Positions 1 through 8,311 of a stretch of DNA of 64,000 bases are shown piece by piece. The translations under genes were made by a program, and so were the position numbers. Source of the stretch: Pseudanabaena mucicola FACHB-723 (GTDB lineage Bacteria; Cyanobacteriota; Cyanobacteriia; Pseudanabaenales; Pseudanabaenaceae); assembly GCF_014696385.1 (NCBI RefSeq), contig NZ_JACJQB010000013.1, forward strand, positions 1-64,000, read 5' to 3'. The notes beneath the pieces are model-generated. The model did not search any database. It was given only the letters and a program-made list of their open reading frames with translations, and had not been told where the DNA came from. The stretch's first letter is position 1, and the number at the start of each line of letters is the position of its first letter.

Positions 1-11
1 CATTGGTTTAG

Positions 12-46
12 AAAGATGGTAATTTTAAGCTAAAATCACCATCTTT
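12..46 (-). terminator. 16-bp hairpin downstream of the truncated pilQ
   Basis: Arms at 12-27 and 31-46 pair over 16 positions with one mismatch and a 3-nt loop. It lies about 45 nt beyond the pilQ stop on the minus strand. It could be a terminator. Because pilQ is cut short just before it, it could also be the subterminal palindrome of an inserted element that continues outside the window. Confidence 0.5.
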
Positions 47-89
47 ACAGGAATAGTGTGCCCGATTTTAGGCTGATTTCATTTCTGAT

Positions 90-1175
90 TCAACACTTCT
101 GATTAAACACATCCTGAGCAGGTTCATTCTCAATATCAAGACTGACTGGTTGCTTTAAGCCCGTACCTGCACTAGTAGCTGCTGTGGGCGTTGAAGTGCC
201 AGTGGTAGAAGGGGCTTCCGCCGAAACAACACTTAACCCAGCAACACGACCAATCAGAGTCAGGACTTCAATCGCAGGCGCATCACGCAAAGTGATGCGC
301 GGTACACGTTCAGCCGTTCCTAATTCAATGATGTCAGGACGTAATTTGGAAGAAGTTGTGGCAATATCGCCGACGGGAGGAGTGCGTAATTGACGGAAAG
401 GAGGCACAATCCCAGGAACACGCCCTGGTAATTGTGGAGTGACAGGATTAGCAACAGGTGGTGGTGTCGTGTTTGGTGCAGAGGTCTGGGCTACACGAGT
501 TGTACCATCGGCTGCGGTGACGGTAACCTTTGGCTCAAATAATGCTTGTCCCACCGAAGAACCTGGAGTTTGTGCGACTAACACTCGATCAGAATCCGTA
601 GGAGTTTGGCTAAGGACACCAGATTCAGGTGCATTAGCACGGGAGATTGAATTAGATTGGGACACAACAGGTTGTGTCATCCCAAGGCTAAATACCATGC
701 TATCCCCAGTGTCTTGACGCTTCGCTAACTCATCAATCATCTCTGGATTAGTTGCAGTTACCCGAATGCGGACTCTATTAGTGGCATATTGGGTTGCCTC
801 AATCGAACTAATCCCTGCGATCGGATTAGCACGGAGATAGCTAACATTTCCATCAGCCAACTGGAGCTGTGCACCATTGAGCAAAGCAACCCAAGAGTTT
901 CCCTGCTTGGTATAAGTCACCTTTGGGCGCTCACTACTTGCAAAATTCAAAGTTAGGTTTAGCCGATCGCCAGACATATTTGTATCAATGCCCGTAATGC
1001 GACTAGACACCAATGCTAGATCAGTTTGACTAGCAGCAATCTTCGTCTGGTTTTCAGCTTGACTTGGCGCTGCGATCGCTAGGACTTGAGGGCAAGTTGC
1101 GGCAATCAAAAACCAGCAAGCCAGAGACTTACCGCTCAATTGGGCATTCAATTTGTCATTCATCTTGTCATTCAT
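90..1175 (-). CDS. pilQ: Type IV pilus secretin PilQ, truncated (AMIN plus start of STN domain)
   Basis: This is the N-terminal part of PilQ, the outer-membrane secretin through which type IV pili leave the cell. The start at 1175 is preferred over 1247 because a GGAG lies about 9 nt upstream and a signal peptide follows directly (hydrophobic run, then APSQA). An AMIN domain (peptidoglycan binding) spans roughly residues 50-165. A Pro/Thr-rich linker follows, then the beginning of the secretin/TonB short N-terminal domain (PAIEVLTLIGRVAGL, later PVSLDIENEPAQDVF). The frame stops right after DVFNQKC at about 361 residues. Cyanobacterial PilQ proteins are usually about twice as long and carry the secretin pore after this point. 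None of the three frames downstream continues the domain. The gene is the last of pilMNOQ. It looks disrupted, although a truncated form or a break near the window edge cannot be excluded. Confidence 0.8.
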   Translation of the reverse strand: MNDKMNDKLNAQLSGKSLACWFLIAATCPQVLAIAAPSQAENQTKIAASQTDLALVSSRITGIDTNMSGDRLNLTLNFASSERPKVTYTKQGNSWVALLNGAQLQLADGNVSYLRANPIAGISSIEATQYATNRVRIRVTATNPEMIDELAKRQDTGDSMVFSLGMTQPVVSQSNSISRANAPESGVLSQTPTDSDRVLVAQTPGSSVGQALFEPKVTVTAADGTTRVAQTSAPNTTPPPVANPVTPQLPGRVPGIVPPFRQLRTPPVGDIATTSSKLRPDIIELGTAERVPRITLRDAPAIEVLTLIGRVAGLSVVSAEAPSTTGTSTPTAATSAGTGLKQPVSLDIENEPAQDVFNQKC

Positions 1176-1517
1176 AATTACACTCCACTTGCTCCTCACG
1201 GAACTCCATACACTTAATCGTTGTAGTAAACCTGTAACAACCTGCATATCCCCCCACTAAAAGGGAACAGCATAACCAAGACAGAATTGACGCGATTATG
1301 GTGCGAGATTATACCATACTTTGTCAGTTTTAAATCAAAAAAATAATAGCAATGCCCAAGCAGGACTAGCTTAACGACAACCCCAGACAAACAAGAATTT
1401 GTATGTCTAAGTAGCTGGTCGAAATTAAATAGAAAATGTGAGACAGGTTTCTAGTCTGTTAATAGGCTTCTAGCCTGTCTCCCTTAACAACACTATTTGC
1501 TTTGCTAAATTATTTAT
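1176..1517. other. pilO-pilQ intergenic region with a hairpin
   Basis: This 342-nt stretch separates pilO from pilQ on the minus strand. I see no coding region in it. It contains an inverted repeat GAGACAGG/CCTGTCTC (1440-1447 and 1474-1481), with TTCTAG repeated in the loop, about 40 nt past the pilO stop. The hairpin could attenuate or end the pilMNO transcript, leaving pilQ with its own promoter in the AT-rich remainder. Confidence 0.5.
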
Positions 1518-2279
1518 TTATTTTGGTGGTGGTGCGGCAGCGGCAGCCTCAGCAGCAGCTTTTAGCTCTTCCTCAGTCTTCGGTACAAACGCTTGTAATG
1601 TAAAATCAGCGCCTAGCAAAGGTGGCAGACTATCCAAAATTTCTTTTTCTTTACCCTCAGCAATGGGACGAGAGAAAGTAAATTTTGTAGTTGGCAAAGG
1701 CTTGCGGGTTAGCTTGAGATCCTTAACAATTAATAGTGGTCTCAAACGTTCAATCTTTTGCACCGTCATTAAGACATCTTCAAATTTGCCATCAAAGCCA
1801 ATATTAAACGTATAGGTATCATATTGCGCTCCCTTCACAGGCTCCAAGGGTTGAAAAGTCCTTAATGTCCCCGCAAGTTCATAGGAAAAATCTGGAGGCA
1901 GAGCAATCACGATCGTCTTAGGAATTTGATCCTGAATATCTCTAATTAAGGTGTCAATATTATCGACATCAGGCAAAAGAGATAGAACAAATTTGTTTTG
2001 TTCCTTCGCCGCCTCAATCTGCTGCAAAATGTCAGCTTTACTATTGACTTGACCTTCTAAAGCACTGACCGCCGCCTTTTTAGTCTCGATATTGGTTTGA
2101 GCTGATTGTACCTGTTCCCATATTGGCATTACATAAGTAGTAGCCGCGTAAACTGCTAACCCAATACCAGCTACACCCATCAAAATACCTAAGCTCTTTG
2201 ATGTGAGCGTAAACCCAAATAGGGTAATGCCACCCGAACCAGCATTTTCATTTCCTGAAGCAGCACTAAAGTTTGTCAT
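1518..2279 (-). CDS. pilO: Type IV pilus inner-membrane protein PilO
   Basis: PilO (253 aa) is a bitopic inner-membrane protein that pairs with PilN to form the alignment complex between the PilM/motor platform and the PilQ secretin. The sequence shows a short cytoplasmic N-terminus, one membrane segment near residues 28-50 (ILMGVAGIGLAVYAATTYV), a coiled coil at about 55-100 and a periplasmic ferredoxin-like domain. The C-terminus is an Ala-rich tail ending PPPK. It starts 2 nt after the pilN stop, with an AGGGAG ribosome-binding site inside the end of pilN, so translation is probably coupled. Position in the pilMNO cluster and fold make the call firm. PilP is not encoded here, as is usual in cyanobacteria. 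Confidence 0.88.
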   Translation of the reverse strand: MTNFSAASGNENAGSGGITLFGFTLTSKSLGILMGVAGIGLAVYAATTYVMPIWEQVQSAQTNIETKKAAVSALEGQVNSKADILQQIEAAKEQNKFVLSLLPDVDNIDTLIRDIQDQIPKTIVIALPPDFSYELAGTLRTFQPLEPVKGAQYDTYTFNIGFDGKFEDVLMTVQKIERLRPLLIVKDLKLTRKPLPTTKFTFSRPIAEGKEKEILDSLPPLLGADFTLQAFVPKTEEELKAAAEAAAAAPPPK

Positions 2280-2281
2280 AT

Positions 2282-2992
2282 CTATTTGATTACTCCCTTT
2301 TGCTTTAATAAGTTGACCCTTGTGACCAAACCATCGGCTCCTGCCTTTTGTAGATCAGACAATATATCAGCAGGGTTTTTGAAAGTTACACTAGTACGAA
2401 TTTGGAAGTTGACCAAGGTAAAATTTTTATCATTTGTTGGTGGCTGTAAAGTCGAAGAAATAAGCCTAGTTTCTCGATCTTCTAGTAATGGGGATGCTTT
2501 GAGCAGCAACATAAAGTCATTTAGCTCGTTATAGCTAGTTGCTTTACCACTAATCGTGATAGTTGATGCGGCGGGAGCTTCTGGTGTTGGCGCAACTGAT
2601 GCTTGCGTAATTGAATCCACCTGTACTGTGACTGGGGTTCTTTTGCGGAGGTCATCGGCGATCGCACTAGCAGGTAAGTTACCAACAAATAGATTTACCA
2701 GTTCACCAGTTCTAGCTTGGATACCTTGTAGCTCTGTTTCCTGCGCTTTGATGGCTGTTAATTTACTGTTAAGCTCGCCTTCTTTGGCAGTCAAAGCTGA
2801 CAACTGTTGCTGAACACCCTCATTCGCCGCATTGAGAAAGACAAACGCGCCACCAACAACTGCTAAAGCAACCACTGCCACCGCACCGCCATAAATTAAA
2901 AACTGAGAATCCGCAATCGGTTGTCGTTCCACTGCCTGAGACTCAGCAGCGGCAATGCGATCGCTTAAAAAGTTAATATCAAGTGTGTACAT
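2282..2992 (-). CDS. pilN: Type IV pilus assembly protein PilN
   Basis: PilN (236 aa) has a short cytoplasmic N-terminus whose motif (MYTLDINFLSDR, the INFL element) binds the groove of PilM. A single membrane helix follows near residues 30-53, then a coiled coil (about 58-95) and a periplasmic domain that dimerises with PilO. In the family this transmits the state of the cytoplasmic ATPases to the periplasmic alignment ring. The gene lies 12 nt after pilM and 2 nt before pilO, so the three are almost certainly cotranscribed. Length and motif order are normal. Confidence 0.9.
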   Translation of the reverse strand: MYTLDINFLSDRIAAAESQAVERQPIADSQFLIYGGAVAVVALAVVGGAFVFLNAANEGVQQQLSALTAKEGELNSKLTAIKAQETELQGIQARTGELVNLFVGNLPASAIADDLRKRTPVTVQVDSITQASVAPTPEAPAASTITISGKATSYNELNDFMLLLKASPLLEDRETRLISSTLQPPTNDKNFTLVNFQIRTSVTFKNPADILSDLQKAGADGLVTRVNLLKQKGVIK

Positions 2993-3004
2993 AGCAATTA
3001 TTTT

Positions 3005-4120
3005 TTAAACCTCCCTCAACCCTAGACCCAGAGCAACAGACAAAGCCATCCGCTCATGCATAGGAATGTCTTCATTCGCATTCACGCCAATGGTGCTTAA
3101 TGGATCAACTGCGATCGCAGCGATGCCTAAGCGTTGGCTAAAGAACTCATTTAATTGACCAATACAAGCTCCAGGCCCAGCAATCAATAACTGCACCACA
3201 TCAGATCCAGGATATTGACTCGTATAAAAATCAATAGAGCGTCTTAATTCATCCGATAAATCACCGACCATCCGCATTACCGCAGCCTCTCCTGGTGTGC
3301 TGCCACCAGCACCACCAGCAAGAGCCGCCGTATCCATGGACTGAATTGGCACAACCGTTGAACTCAACATATCCAAATCCGTCAGTCGTTGAGGTGGCAA
3401 ATTGATTGCACGTAACTGGGCATTCTGAATTTGCAAAGCTCCAATGGGGAAAGTTCTCGAAAACTGCGGAATGCCATCCACTGTTACGGTAATTTCTGTC
3501 GCTTCGTACTCAATATCTACGATCGCAACAGCTTCGGCTAAGGTACTAAATTTAGCTAGTTCATTATGCATTGCCCGAATTAAGGCAAAGCTGCTCACTT
3601 CGACAACATCAACCTGTAGTTGAGCGATTTCCAGAGCCTGCATATAGCTATCAGTAACTTCCTTTGGGGTCGCCACCATCAATATTTCAATGCGCTCAAT
3701 GCCATCATCATCAAGAGCGACTCCTAATTTTTGATAGTCCACATCAGCATCTTCACGGGGAAATGGCAGATATAAACTTGCCTCTTGATTGAGTACCATT
3801 TCGCGTAATTCCACATCAGGAATCTCCGCAGGCAAACGAATCAATCGACTCACAGTCTCGCGTCCAGGGAGTGCGGTAGCAACCTTCTTGACTTTAATTT
3901 TCTTTTCCGCTAGCAAACTGCGAATAGATTCTCCCAGTGCTACAGGATCGAGAATGCGTCCTTCTTCTACCGTTCCTTCAGGAATGTTGACACTACCATA
4001 CGTCACGAGTGTGTAAGCAGATTGACCTTTGCGTCGTAATTGCACTAGGTTAATTTTTTCGGAAGTAATTTCGATTCCGATGCCTTTTTTAGACTTTCCG
4101 CCAAATTTTAAGCCGAACAT
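3005..4120 (-). CDS. pilM: Type IV pilus actin-like ATPase PilM
   Basis: PilM (371 aa) is a cytoplasmic actin/FtsA-fold nucleotide-binding protein that recruits PilN to the type IV pilus machine. Visible features are the first phosphate-binding strand region (GIGIEITSEKINLVQL), the second (AVAIVDIEYEATEITV) and the adenosine region near residue 315 (LLIAGPGACIGQL). A Gly/Ala-rich insert lies near residues 265-280. It is the first gene of pilMNO(Q), and the promoter should lie in the 4121-4300 region. I see no clear ribosome-binding site before the ATG. In cyanobacteria these genes serve twitching motility, phototaxis and DNA uptake. Confidence 0.92.
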   Translation of the reverse strand: MFGLKFGGKSKKGIGIEITSEKINLVQLRRKGQSAYTLVTYGSVNIPEGTVEEGRILDPVALGESIRSLLAEKKIKVKKVATALPGRETVSRLIRLPAEIPDVELREMVLNQEASLYLPFPREDADVDYQKLGVALDDDGIERIEILMVATPKEVTDSYMQALEIAQLQVDVVEVSSFALIRAMHNELAKFSTLAEAVAIVDIEYEATEITVTVDGIPQFSRTFPIGALQIQNAQLRAINLPPQRLTDLDMLSSTVVPIQSMDTAALAGGAGGSTPGEAAVMRMVGDLSDELRRSIDFYTSQYPGSDVVQLLIAGPGACIGQLNEFFSQRLGIAAIAVDPLSTIGVNANEDIPMHERMALSVALGLGLREV

Positions 4121-4308
4121 AAGCGTGTCTTTATGAGTTTTGTAGCTTTCGTAGCACTGGGCATACTAAACAATGGAGGGATTATAGACTGATAGTGACC
4201 ATTGTCAATAGCACAGAAGAAAATAATCATGACAAATGTCGTATATGTCCGATTTTGCCTTGTTTCTTATAGACTATTTTGGTCTTTTTAGCAAACAAAC
4301 AAAAAAAG

Positions 4309-4367
4309 GCATCAAGCCAAAAGAGAGTTGCAGTGCGAAGCACTGCAACTCTCTTTTGGCTTGATGC
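4309..4367. repeat. Perfect 28-bp-stem palindrome (GAGAGTTGC family)
   Basis: Arms at 4309-4336 and 4340-4367 are perfectly complementary over 28 bp with a GAA loop. The inner half contains GAGAGTTGCAGTGC, the core shared with palindromes near 21070, 41160, 42305, 44395 and 60775. It sits between the terminator of the 4436-5029 gene and the pilM promoter region, so it is not needed as the primary terminator. Confidence 0.85.
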
Positions 4368-4394
4368 GCCGCTTGTACTGACTACATAAAAATA

Positions 4395-4433
4395 AAAGAC
4401 TGAGCCGACCGCATAGCAGTCGGCTCAGTCTTT
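4395..4433 (-). terminator. Rho-independent terminator of the 4436-5029 gene
   Basis: A GC-rich 15-bp perfect stem (4395-4409 with 4419-4433, 9-nt loop) is followed on the minus strand by an AT-rich run. It starts 2 nt after the stop codon of the upstream gene. Confidence 0.75.
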
Positions 4434-4435
4434 AG

Positions 4436-5029
4436 TTAATTATCGCGTAGTTGCATTTGCTTATCTTGGATGATGCTACGCAGTCGAGCATTCTGATTTT
4501 GCTCAATCGTAATTTGATTGAATTCCTTAGTGGTGAAACCATGACGACAAATTTCTTCCTCGCTGTAGCTGCGTAACTGATTGCATAGCGATCGCAAAAA
4601 AGAAGGTGGATTACTTAAATCACAAACTTTAGTTTGTTGTGACTCGGCTAGCTTCACAACATTACTCCACTCAGGATGACTTTTGGCAGTCCGAAATACC
4701 TCCAAGCGTTTGCTTTCGATCGCATTAGCCGTTGCTGCATATCGCGTAAGAGGATCATCCCCTAGGGTGACTCGATTGAGAAAGTTTTGCAGCGATGATG
4801 GTTTTATACAATTTTCATCGGCAAAAGCTGCCGTGCGATCACCAGTAACGATCGGTTCAAAAACAATCGATATAACCACAAATAGCCAAAATAGACTGAA
4901 TCGAGATAGACCAGATCGAAATTGCCCCCATCTGAGCAAATTATTGATGGAGAGGCTGTTATTTTGGTTTATCTGTTTGTGTTTAAGGTGTTGTAAATAA
5001 ATGAACTGCCTCTGATACCAACTATTCAT
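4436..5029 (-). CDS. Signal-anchored or secreted protein, DUF4168-like C-terminus
   Basis: This 197-residue protein has no firm assignment. A basic N-terminus is followed by a hydrophobic segment at about residues 43-60 (FSLFWLFVVISIVFEPIV) and an Ala-rich stretch ending AFADENC, which reads as a signal peptide or anchor. The mature part holds four cysteines (ENC, KVC, SLC, EIC) that could form two disulfides. The C-terminal pattern, with EFNQITIEQNQNARLRSII, resembles the DUF4168 module of exported proteins. That resemblance is by eye only. It is a single-gene unit with its own terminator. Confidence 0.5.
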   Translation of the reverse strand: MNSWYQRQFIYLQHLKHKQINQNNSLSINNLLRWGQFRSGLSRFSLFWLFVVISIVFEPIVTGDRTAAFADENCIKPSSLQNFLNRVTLGDDPLTRYAATANAIESKRLEVFRTAKSHPEWSNVVKLAESQQTKVCDLSNPPSFLRSLCNQLRSYSEEEICRHGFTTKEFNQITIEQNQNARLRSIIQDKQMQLRDN

Positions 5030-5175
5030 AACTGATTGCCATTATTGTCATTGAGCAACAAAACTAACTAGGACGTAACGTCTTCTGTCTATCTAAATCA
5101 AGCTTTTGCTCAGCTTGAGACAAAACCGCAGCCAGACAAAATTTGATTAAATAGTGATCTACTACAAATACTGAC

Positions 5176-6283
5176 TCAAACTGGCTGATTTTGTTGCCGT
5201 AAATAAGCTTGAATAAATGGTTCAAGATCGCCATCCATCACATTTTGGATGTTTGTAGTCTCCTCACCTGTACGCAAATCCTTGACCAATTGGTAAGGAT
5301 GAAAGACATAGTTGCGAATTTGGTTGCCCCATGCTGCTTCCACCATATCTCCACGAATATCGGCGATTTTCTGAGCGTGCTGCTCTTGGGCGATGATCAA
5401 CAATTTCGCTTTAAGTAGCCGCATGGCCGTTTCTTTGTTTTGTAATTGCGATCGCTCTTGGGTACAACGTACTGAAATTCCTGTGGGTAAATGCGTAATC
5501 CGCACCGCAGTTTCTACTTTGTTAACGTTTTGTCCGCCTTTACCACCCGCTCGTGTCGTCGTGATTTCTAGCTCTTTAGGATCAATCTCCAGATTAATAT
5601 CCTCATCTAATAAAGGCATCACCTCCACCCCTGCAAAGCTAGTTTGCCTTTTATCATTAGCATTAAAGGGGGAAATTCTCACCAGTCGATGTGTACCTTT
5701 CTCTGGGGCAAGATAGCCATAGGCATAACGTCCATGCACTAGCAAAGTGACTGATTTAATTCCAGCCTCTTCTCCCTCAGATATTTCTGAAATCTCGACT
5801 TTGTAGCCTTGAGACTCACAAAAACGGGTATACATCCGCAATAGCATCTCTGTCCAGTCTTGGGAGTCAGTGCCACCCGCCCCTGCATTCAGGGTCAAAA
5901 TTGCATCATGCTTGTCATAGGGGCCAGATAGCAGTTGTTCTAGATCCCATCGGTCAAACTCTTGTAAAAGTTGGTCAAGACTCTGCTGCGCTTCCTTCTT
6001 GAGTGATTCGTCTTCATCCATGGCAAGTAGTTCGATGATTGTCTCCAAGTTTTCGATGGTTTTATGCCATCGATCAAAGGTGACAATATAAGACTTAAGT
6101 CCATCTAGCTCACGCATTATTTTCTGGGCTTGATCACTATCTCCCCAAAATTCAGGTTGAGCCGCAACCTGTTCTAGATCACTAATCTTTGCGGCGATCG
6201 CAGGTACGTCAAAGATAGTCCTGAGCATAGCTCAGGCGCTGAGATAAAAGTTGGGTTTGGCGCGAGATTTCCGTCACATCCAC
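5176..6283 (-). CDS. prfB: Peptide chain release factor 2, expressed by programmed +1 frameshift
   Basis: RF2 recognises UGA and UAA stop codons and triggers peptide release. The long frame (5176-6228) carries the GGQ catalytic loop ([11 protein letters not shown]) and the domain 2/4 region but lacks the usual N-terminus. A second frame supplies it: GTG at 6283 (GGAG about 10 nt upstream) encodes 24 codons beginning VDVTE and ending AQDYL, then an in-frame TGA at 6211-6209. The junction reads CTT TGA C with AGG a few bases upstream, which is the classical RF2 autoregulatory frameshift site. Shifting +1 joins the two frames into about 368 residues, the normal RF2 length. Low RF2 should favour the shift and high RF2 termination at the UGA. 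It is not a pseudogene. Confidence 0.95.
6208..6236 (-). promoter_or_regulatory. prfB programmed frameshift site and adjacent hairpin
   Basis: On the minus strand the slip site CTTTGAC occupies 6214-6208. The SD-like AGG lies at 6222-6220. Just upstream, CCTGAGC and GCTCAGG (6236-6230 and 6226-6220) can form a 7-bp hairpin with a UAU loop whose 3' arm contains that AGG. The slip site is the known RF2 element. A role for the hairpin is my inference. Confidence 0.85.
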
Positions 6284-6554
6284 TAAGTTATTTCTCCAAT
6301 TTTGATGATTGTGATAGTCTGTGGGTTTTGATTATTTGCCCTAAGGCAAGTAGCGATCGCTATAAATTCAATTTTAGAACTGGTAGCACTTAAATATCGC
6401 TACTAAGCCCTTAAAATGAGAATTGCGAACTCGTACTAAAAACTCTATGATTCCATCCCCTTGTAGAGTAAAGTAAAGCGAGATCAAATCCAATGTCTAT
6501 CAGTAGCATATATTTTTCACTGATAAGCGCCATCTACTCTTTTTTGGTGAGCTA

Positions 6555-6902
6555 ATGAGCGAAACACACGTTAGTCACACATTACTAATCACAGATGCGA
6601 GAGGCAGTAGGAAGCTCGCACTTGATGGCTTAAAGTACACAATCGGGCGGGATGTAAATAATGACATTCAGCTTTATTCCCGTTTTGTCTCTCGCCAACA
6701 TGCGATCTTGCTGCGAGTACCTGAAGAAAATGGGCGATATCTTTACAGAATCGTCGATGGCGATCTAGCGGGTAAGCCTAGTGTTAATGGGGTGATCATC
6801 AACCATCATATGAAGGTTTCATCTTCCTATGATCTGCGGAATGGAGACATTATTACTCTTGCCCCTAATGTGGAGCTGACTTACCTGAGCGCTTCTGGCT
6901 AG
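6555..6902 (+). CDS. FHA-domain protein
   Basis: This 115-residue protein is almost entirely one forkhead-associated domain, a module that binds phosphothreonine peptides. It shows the diagnostic order: YTIGRD near residues 28-33, SRQHA near 45-50 and the late NG near 80. The loop residues Arg, Ser, His and Asn that contact phosphopeptide are all present. It has no fused enzymatic or membrane domain, so it probably acts as an adaptor for a Ser/Thr kinase encoded elsewhere. A GGTGAG ribosome-binding site precedes the ATG. The neighbours (prfB, a TPR protein) are on the other strand and give no functional hint. Confidence 0.85.
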   Translation: MSETHVSHTLLITDARGSRKLALDGLKYTIGRDVNNDIQLYSRFVSRQHAILLRVPEENGRYLYRIVDGDLAGKPSVNGVIINHHMKVSSSYDLRNGDIITLAPNVELTYLSASG

Positions 6903-6923
6903 AGACTTTTTCGGCTAAAGAAT

Positions 6924-8144
6924 TCATGATTTTTGCGATCGCATTACAAGTTCAAGCATGGTATCAACTTGTGTAGCGAATTCAGTATGTCCCATCTCCA
7001 GATGATTGAGAATATCGAGGCATAACTCTAGAGATCGCAACGCTTTGCCTTTATATTCGTATTGTCTCTGCACATTGCTGCATAGGTAGTGATACAAAAA
7101 GGCTAAGTTGTACAAGGCTTTTGCATAGTCAAATGCCATGCCAAGATTTTCCAAAGCCGAGGAAGCTTCTAACAGTGCATCCTCTGTGGCTTCAATCACT
7201 TCTATATCAGTATGGTCAGTACCATCAATTAGTTGTTGTACTTGAACTTTTGCCAATAGATATCTGGCGATCGCAATGCCCCTTTCATATTGCAGATGTG
7301 TAAAACGGGGTAGAGCCTCCTTGCTCAAGCAAACAATGCTTTCTTCGATCTTTTGCTTGCCTAGCAATGCCTCAGCCAGATCACAATATAGATAGCCAAT
7401 ATCAATGCAATCCTCTGGCTCTTGTAGGCAACTGATGGCATCTTTGATGATGTCGATCGCAGATTGCCACTGTGATTCGGCGATCGCAACTTTGGCTAAT
7501 CCTTTGAGGGCTTGCGATCGCAAAAAGTTATTGGCATTTGCGATCGCAATATCAAGGGTGTTATGAAATAGCCCAGAAGCTTGGTTCGTATCTCCAGACA
7601 GCAAGTATAACTGCCCCAAATGAGCATAACTTATACCAATATCACAGCCATTATCCCCATCAAGACGTACCGTTAGAGATTTTTCAAAACTCTCCAAAGC
7701 CGAGGACGTATCATTTATACGTAGATAATATTGACCAATGGCATCATTGACCAATGACTGTCCCTCCAGATTATCGCCATAGGTATCATAGGCAGACCGC
7801 AACAAACCCAACACCGAACTCACATCACCCGACTCCAGTACCAACATCCCCTGCACATAAATTAGATATGCTCGTTGCTCATTAGGAATATCTAAATTTT
7901 CCTGATCAAAAAGTTCAGATACTTTCTGGAGTAACGAATTTGCTCTTGTTAAAGCCTCTGACTGCCTAGTAGTGATTAACTCTGCCGCTAAATCCAATAA
8001 GATCCTTGCCTTTAAAATAGGGTCGGCTATATCAGCTTCGCCCGACTCTAGCTCATGCAGACATTTCTCAAAATAGGCAATCGTCGATGAACGACTTTGC
8101 TGCCTTAGATACTTTCCTTGGCTTAAGAATTCAGCTAGTTTCAT
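6924..8144 (-). CDS. Tetratricopeptide-repeat protein of unknown role
   Basis: This 406-residue all-helical protein contains a series of TPR-like repeats from about residue 40 to 370. The clearest match the repeat pattern at about 128-160 (AIGQYYLRINDTSSALESFEKSL) and 168-200 (AYAHLGQLYLLSGDTNQASGLF in degenerate form). No signal peptide, membrane segment or catalytic domain is visible, so it is likely a cytoplasmic scaffold. It stands alone and converges with the FHA gene, with only 21 nt between their stop codons. No specific partner can be named. Confidence 0.7.
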   Translation of the reverse strand: MKLAEFLSQGKYLRQQSRSSTIAYFEKCLHELESGEADIADPILKARILLDLAAELITTRQSEALTRANSLLQKVSELFDQENLDIPNEQRAYLIYVQGMLVLESGDVSSVLGLLRSAYDTYGDNLEGQSLVNDAIGQYYLRINDTSSALESFEKSLTVRLDGDNGCDIGISYAHLGQLYLLSGDTNQASGLFHNTLDIAIANANNFLRSQALKGLAKVAIAESQWQSAIDIIKDAISCLQEPEDCIDIGYLYCDLAEALLGKQKIEESIVCLSKEALPRFTHLQYERGIAIARYLLAKVQVQQLIDGTDHTDIEVIEATEDALLEASSALENLGMAFDYAKALYNLAFLYHYLCSNVQRQYEYKGKALRSLELCLDILNHLEMGHTEFATQVDTMLELVMRSQKS

Positions 8145-8311
8145 GAAAATACCAAAAATATGCGTGCAAGTTGCTTATATTTAAGTCCCACAACTCACAC
8201 TTAGTATCCTACCCAAAGATATCTATATAGTCGATAGGCAAAATTTTTAGGAAATCCTGCGCACTAGCTGATATTGATCCATTTTCGTGATGTTTCGTAA
8301 AGATAACACTT

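Larger units (their letters stand above)
4121..4435. other. Intergenic region upstream of pilM with two hairpins
   Basis: This 315-nt stretch contains no gene. The part next to pilM (4121-4300) is AT-rich and probably carries the pilM promoter. The remainder holds a 28-bp perfect palindrome and a 15-bp terminator hairpin, listed separately. Confidence 0.7.

Noticed and set aside
6209-6211. In-frame stop that might make prfB a pseudogene
   Set aside because: It is the UGA of the CTTTGAC programmed frameshift; both flanking frames are intact and conserved.
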